64,000 nucleotides of DNA from Bacteroidia bacterium (GTDB lineage Bacteria > Bacteroidota > Bacteroidia > Bacteroidales > Azobacteroidaceae), in the NCBI GenBank assembly GCA_026000155.1, contig BNYG01000005.1, positions 44,659-108,658 of the forward strand, read 5' to 3'. Each line of letters begins with the position of its first letter. Position 1 is the stretch's first letter. Made by a program: the position numbers and the translations under genes. The notes under the pieces were generated by a model, which worked only from the letters and a program-made list of their open reading frames with translations, was not told where the DNA came from and ran no database searches. Shown here piece by piece: positions 63,639 to 64,000 of the stretch.

Positions 63639-64000
63639 CAGGGCAAACGCATCTTAATTCATTAGGATTTTCAATAAATAATCATTATTCCATCCTGCAT
63701 CCAGTCTTTTCCCTTTCACACTCCTCTTTTTCGATTGTTCATGTTTAATGAGATTAAGGGCAATGCGATTAAGAGTGGAAAAATTTTGCGCGGCATAGCC
63801 CTCTCTTTTTCGGCTATCATCCTCATTGAATGAAACATCTAATTGCCAATGCAGATTATTCTCTATACCCCAATGCGAGCGAACACCTCTGCCAATCACC
63901 TCTGCATCTTCTTTGGAGGAGGTAATATAAAGCCGTATCTCTTTTTCTTCTTTTCCACTTGATTTGATGTAGCGTGTAGCTTCTATCTTTACTATCGCGG
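63639..64000 (-). mobile_element. ISAs1-family insertion sequence, 3' part (continues past window)
   Basis: A probable terminal repeat begins near 63639 (cagggcaaacgcatc), 15 bp outside the transposase stop. The other end and any target duplication are outside the window, so the boundary is tentative. Confidence 0.6.
63654..64000 (-). CDS. ISAs1-family transposase, C-terminal part (cut by window edge)
   Basis: The minus-strand frame is open to the window end; ~115 codons are visible. RSHWGIENNLHWQLDVSFNEDD plus NRIALNLIKHEQ is the C-terminal DDE block of ISAs1 transposases, containing the last catalytic Glu. No frameshift is seen in this part. Confidence 0.9.
   Translation of the reverse strand, partial: AIVKIEATRYIKSSGKEEKEIRLYITSSKEDAEVIGRGVRSHWGIENNLHWQLDVSFNEDDSRKREGYAAQNFSTLNRIALNLIKHEQSKKRSVKGKRLDAGWNNDYLLKILMN

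Overview
The window is a 64 kb stretch of a Bacteroidales chromosome. The signs are: the -33/-7 promoters of this phylum (TTG, about 19 nt, TAnnTTTG) in front of many genes, type IX secretion (T9SS) C-terminal sorting tails, a PorW/SprE-like T9SS lipoprotein, a one-protein hybrid two-component regulator, an S46 dipeptidyl peptidase, and the gene order rimP-nusA-infB-cvpA-suf. Presence of T9SS argues against the genus Bacteroides itself and for a Porphyromonas/Dysgonomonas/Paludibacter-like relative; I cannot name the species.

Layout. 1-3.6 kb: end of purB, an RluB-type pseudouridine synthase with a low-complexity N-terminus, asnS, and a palindromic repeat element. 3.6-5.1 kb: an accessory DUF234-type ATPase with a palindrome inserted in frame. 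5.3-10.5 kb: rimP-nusA-infB-cvpA behind one promoter and a leader hairpin. 10.5-11.1 kb: a small toxin-antitoxin-like gene pair. 11.1-33.4 kb: the SUF iron-sulfur gene set sufB...sufC-sufD...sufS, with sufB separated from sufC by about 15.5 kb of accessory genes: a GxxExxY nuclease-fold gene between two hairpins, a DEDDh exonuclease, McrC and McrB (McrB with an EVE-like N-terminus), a DUF1016 nuclease carrying three tandem hairpin repeats, a ceramidase-like protein, PepC, and a giant M6 metalloprotease interrupted by a stop codon. An M1 peptidase with a T9SS tail lies between sufD and sufS. 33.6-42.1 kb: a second accessory ATPase, rnhB, an MFS exporter, a PorT-like barrel, priA, a DUF59 protein (a plausible Fe-S maturation helper), lpxH-like, aroA and a small conserved gene. 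42.2-43.6 kb: an FRG-domain gene, the stub of an AbiEii-type toxin gene, and a small Y1-transposase element with nested inverted repeats. 43.8-50 kb: a metal ABC permease, the PorW-like lipoprotein, parB and parA. 50-64 kb: an orphan hybrid two-component regulator, tRNA-Gly, rseP-dxr, a HEPN two-gene module, an M23 peptidase, an S46 peptidase, an ECF-type sigma factor, a TonB-dependent receptor, and an ISAs1-family transposase running off the right edge.

How the parts fit. The core genes serve translation, Fe-S cluster assembly, replication restart, envelope synthesis, isoprenoids and chromosome partition. The secreted M6 and M1 proteases depend on the T9SS, of which the PorW-like lipoprotein is a part. 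The accessory genes are rich in nucleases and defence-like modules (McrBC, DUF1016, GxxExxY, FRG, AbiEii remnant, HEPN pair) and lie as insertions between housekeeping genes. A second theme is palindromic repeats: they occur between genes and also inside reading frames (ATPase, DUF1016, probably priA), where they are kept in frame.
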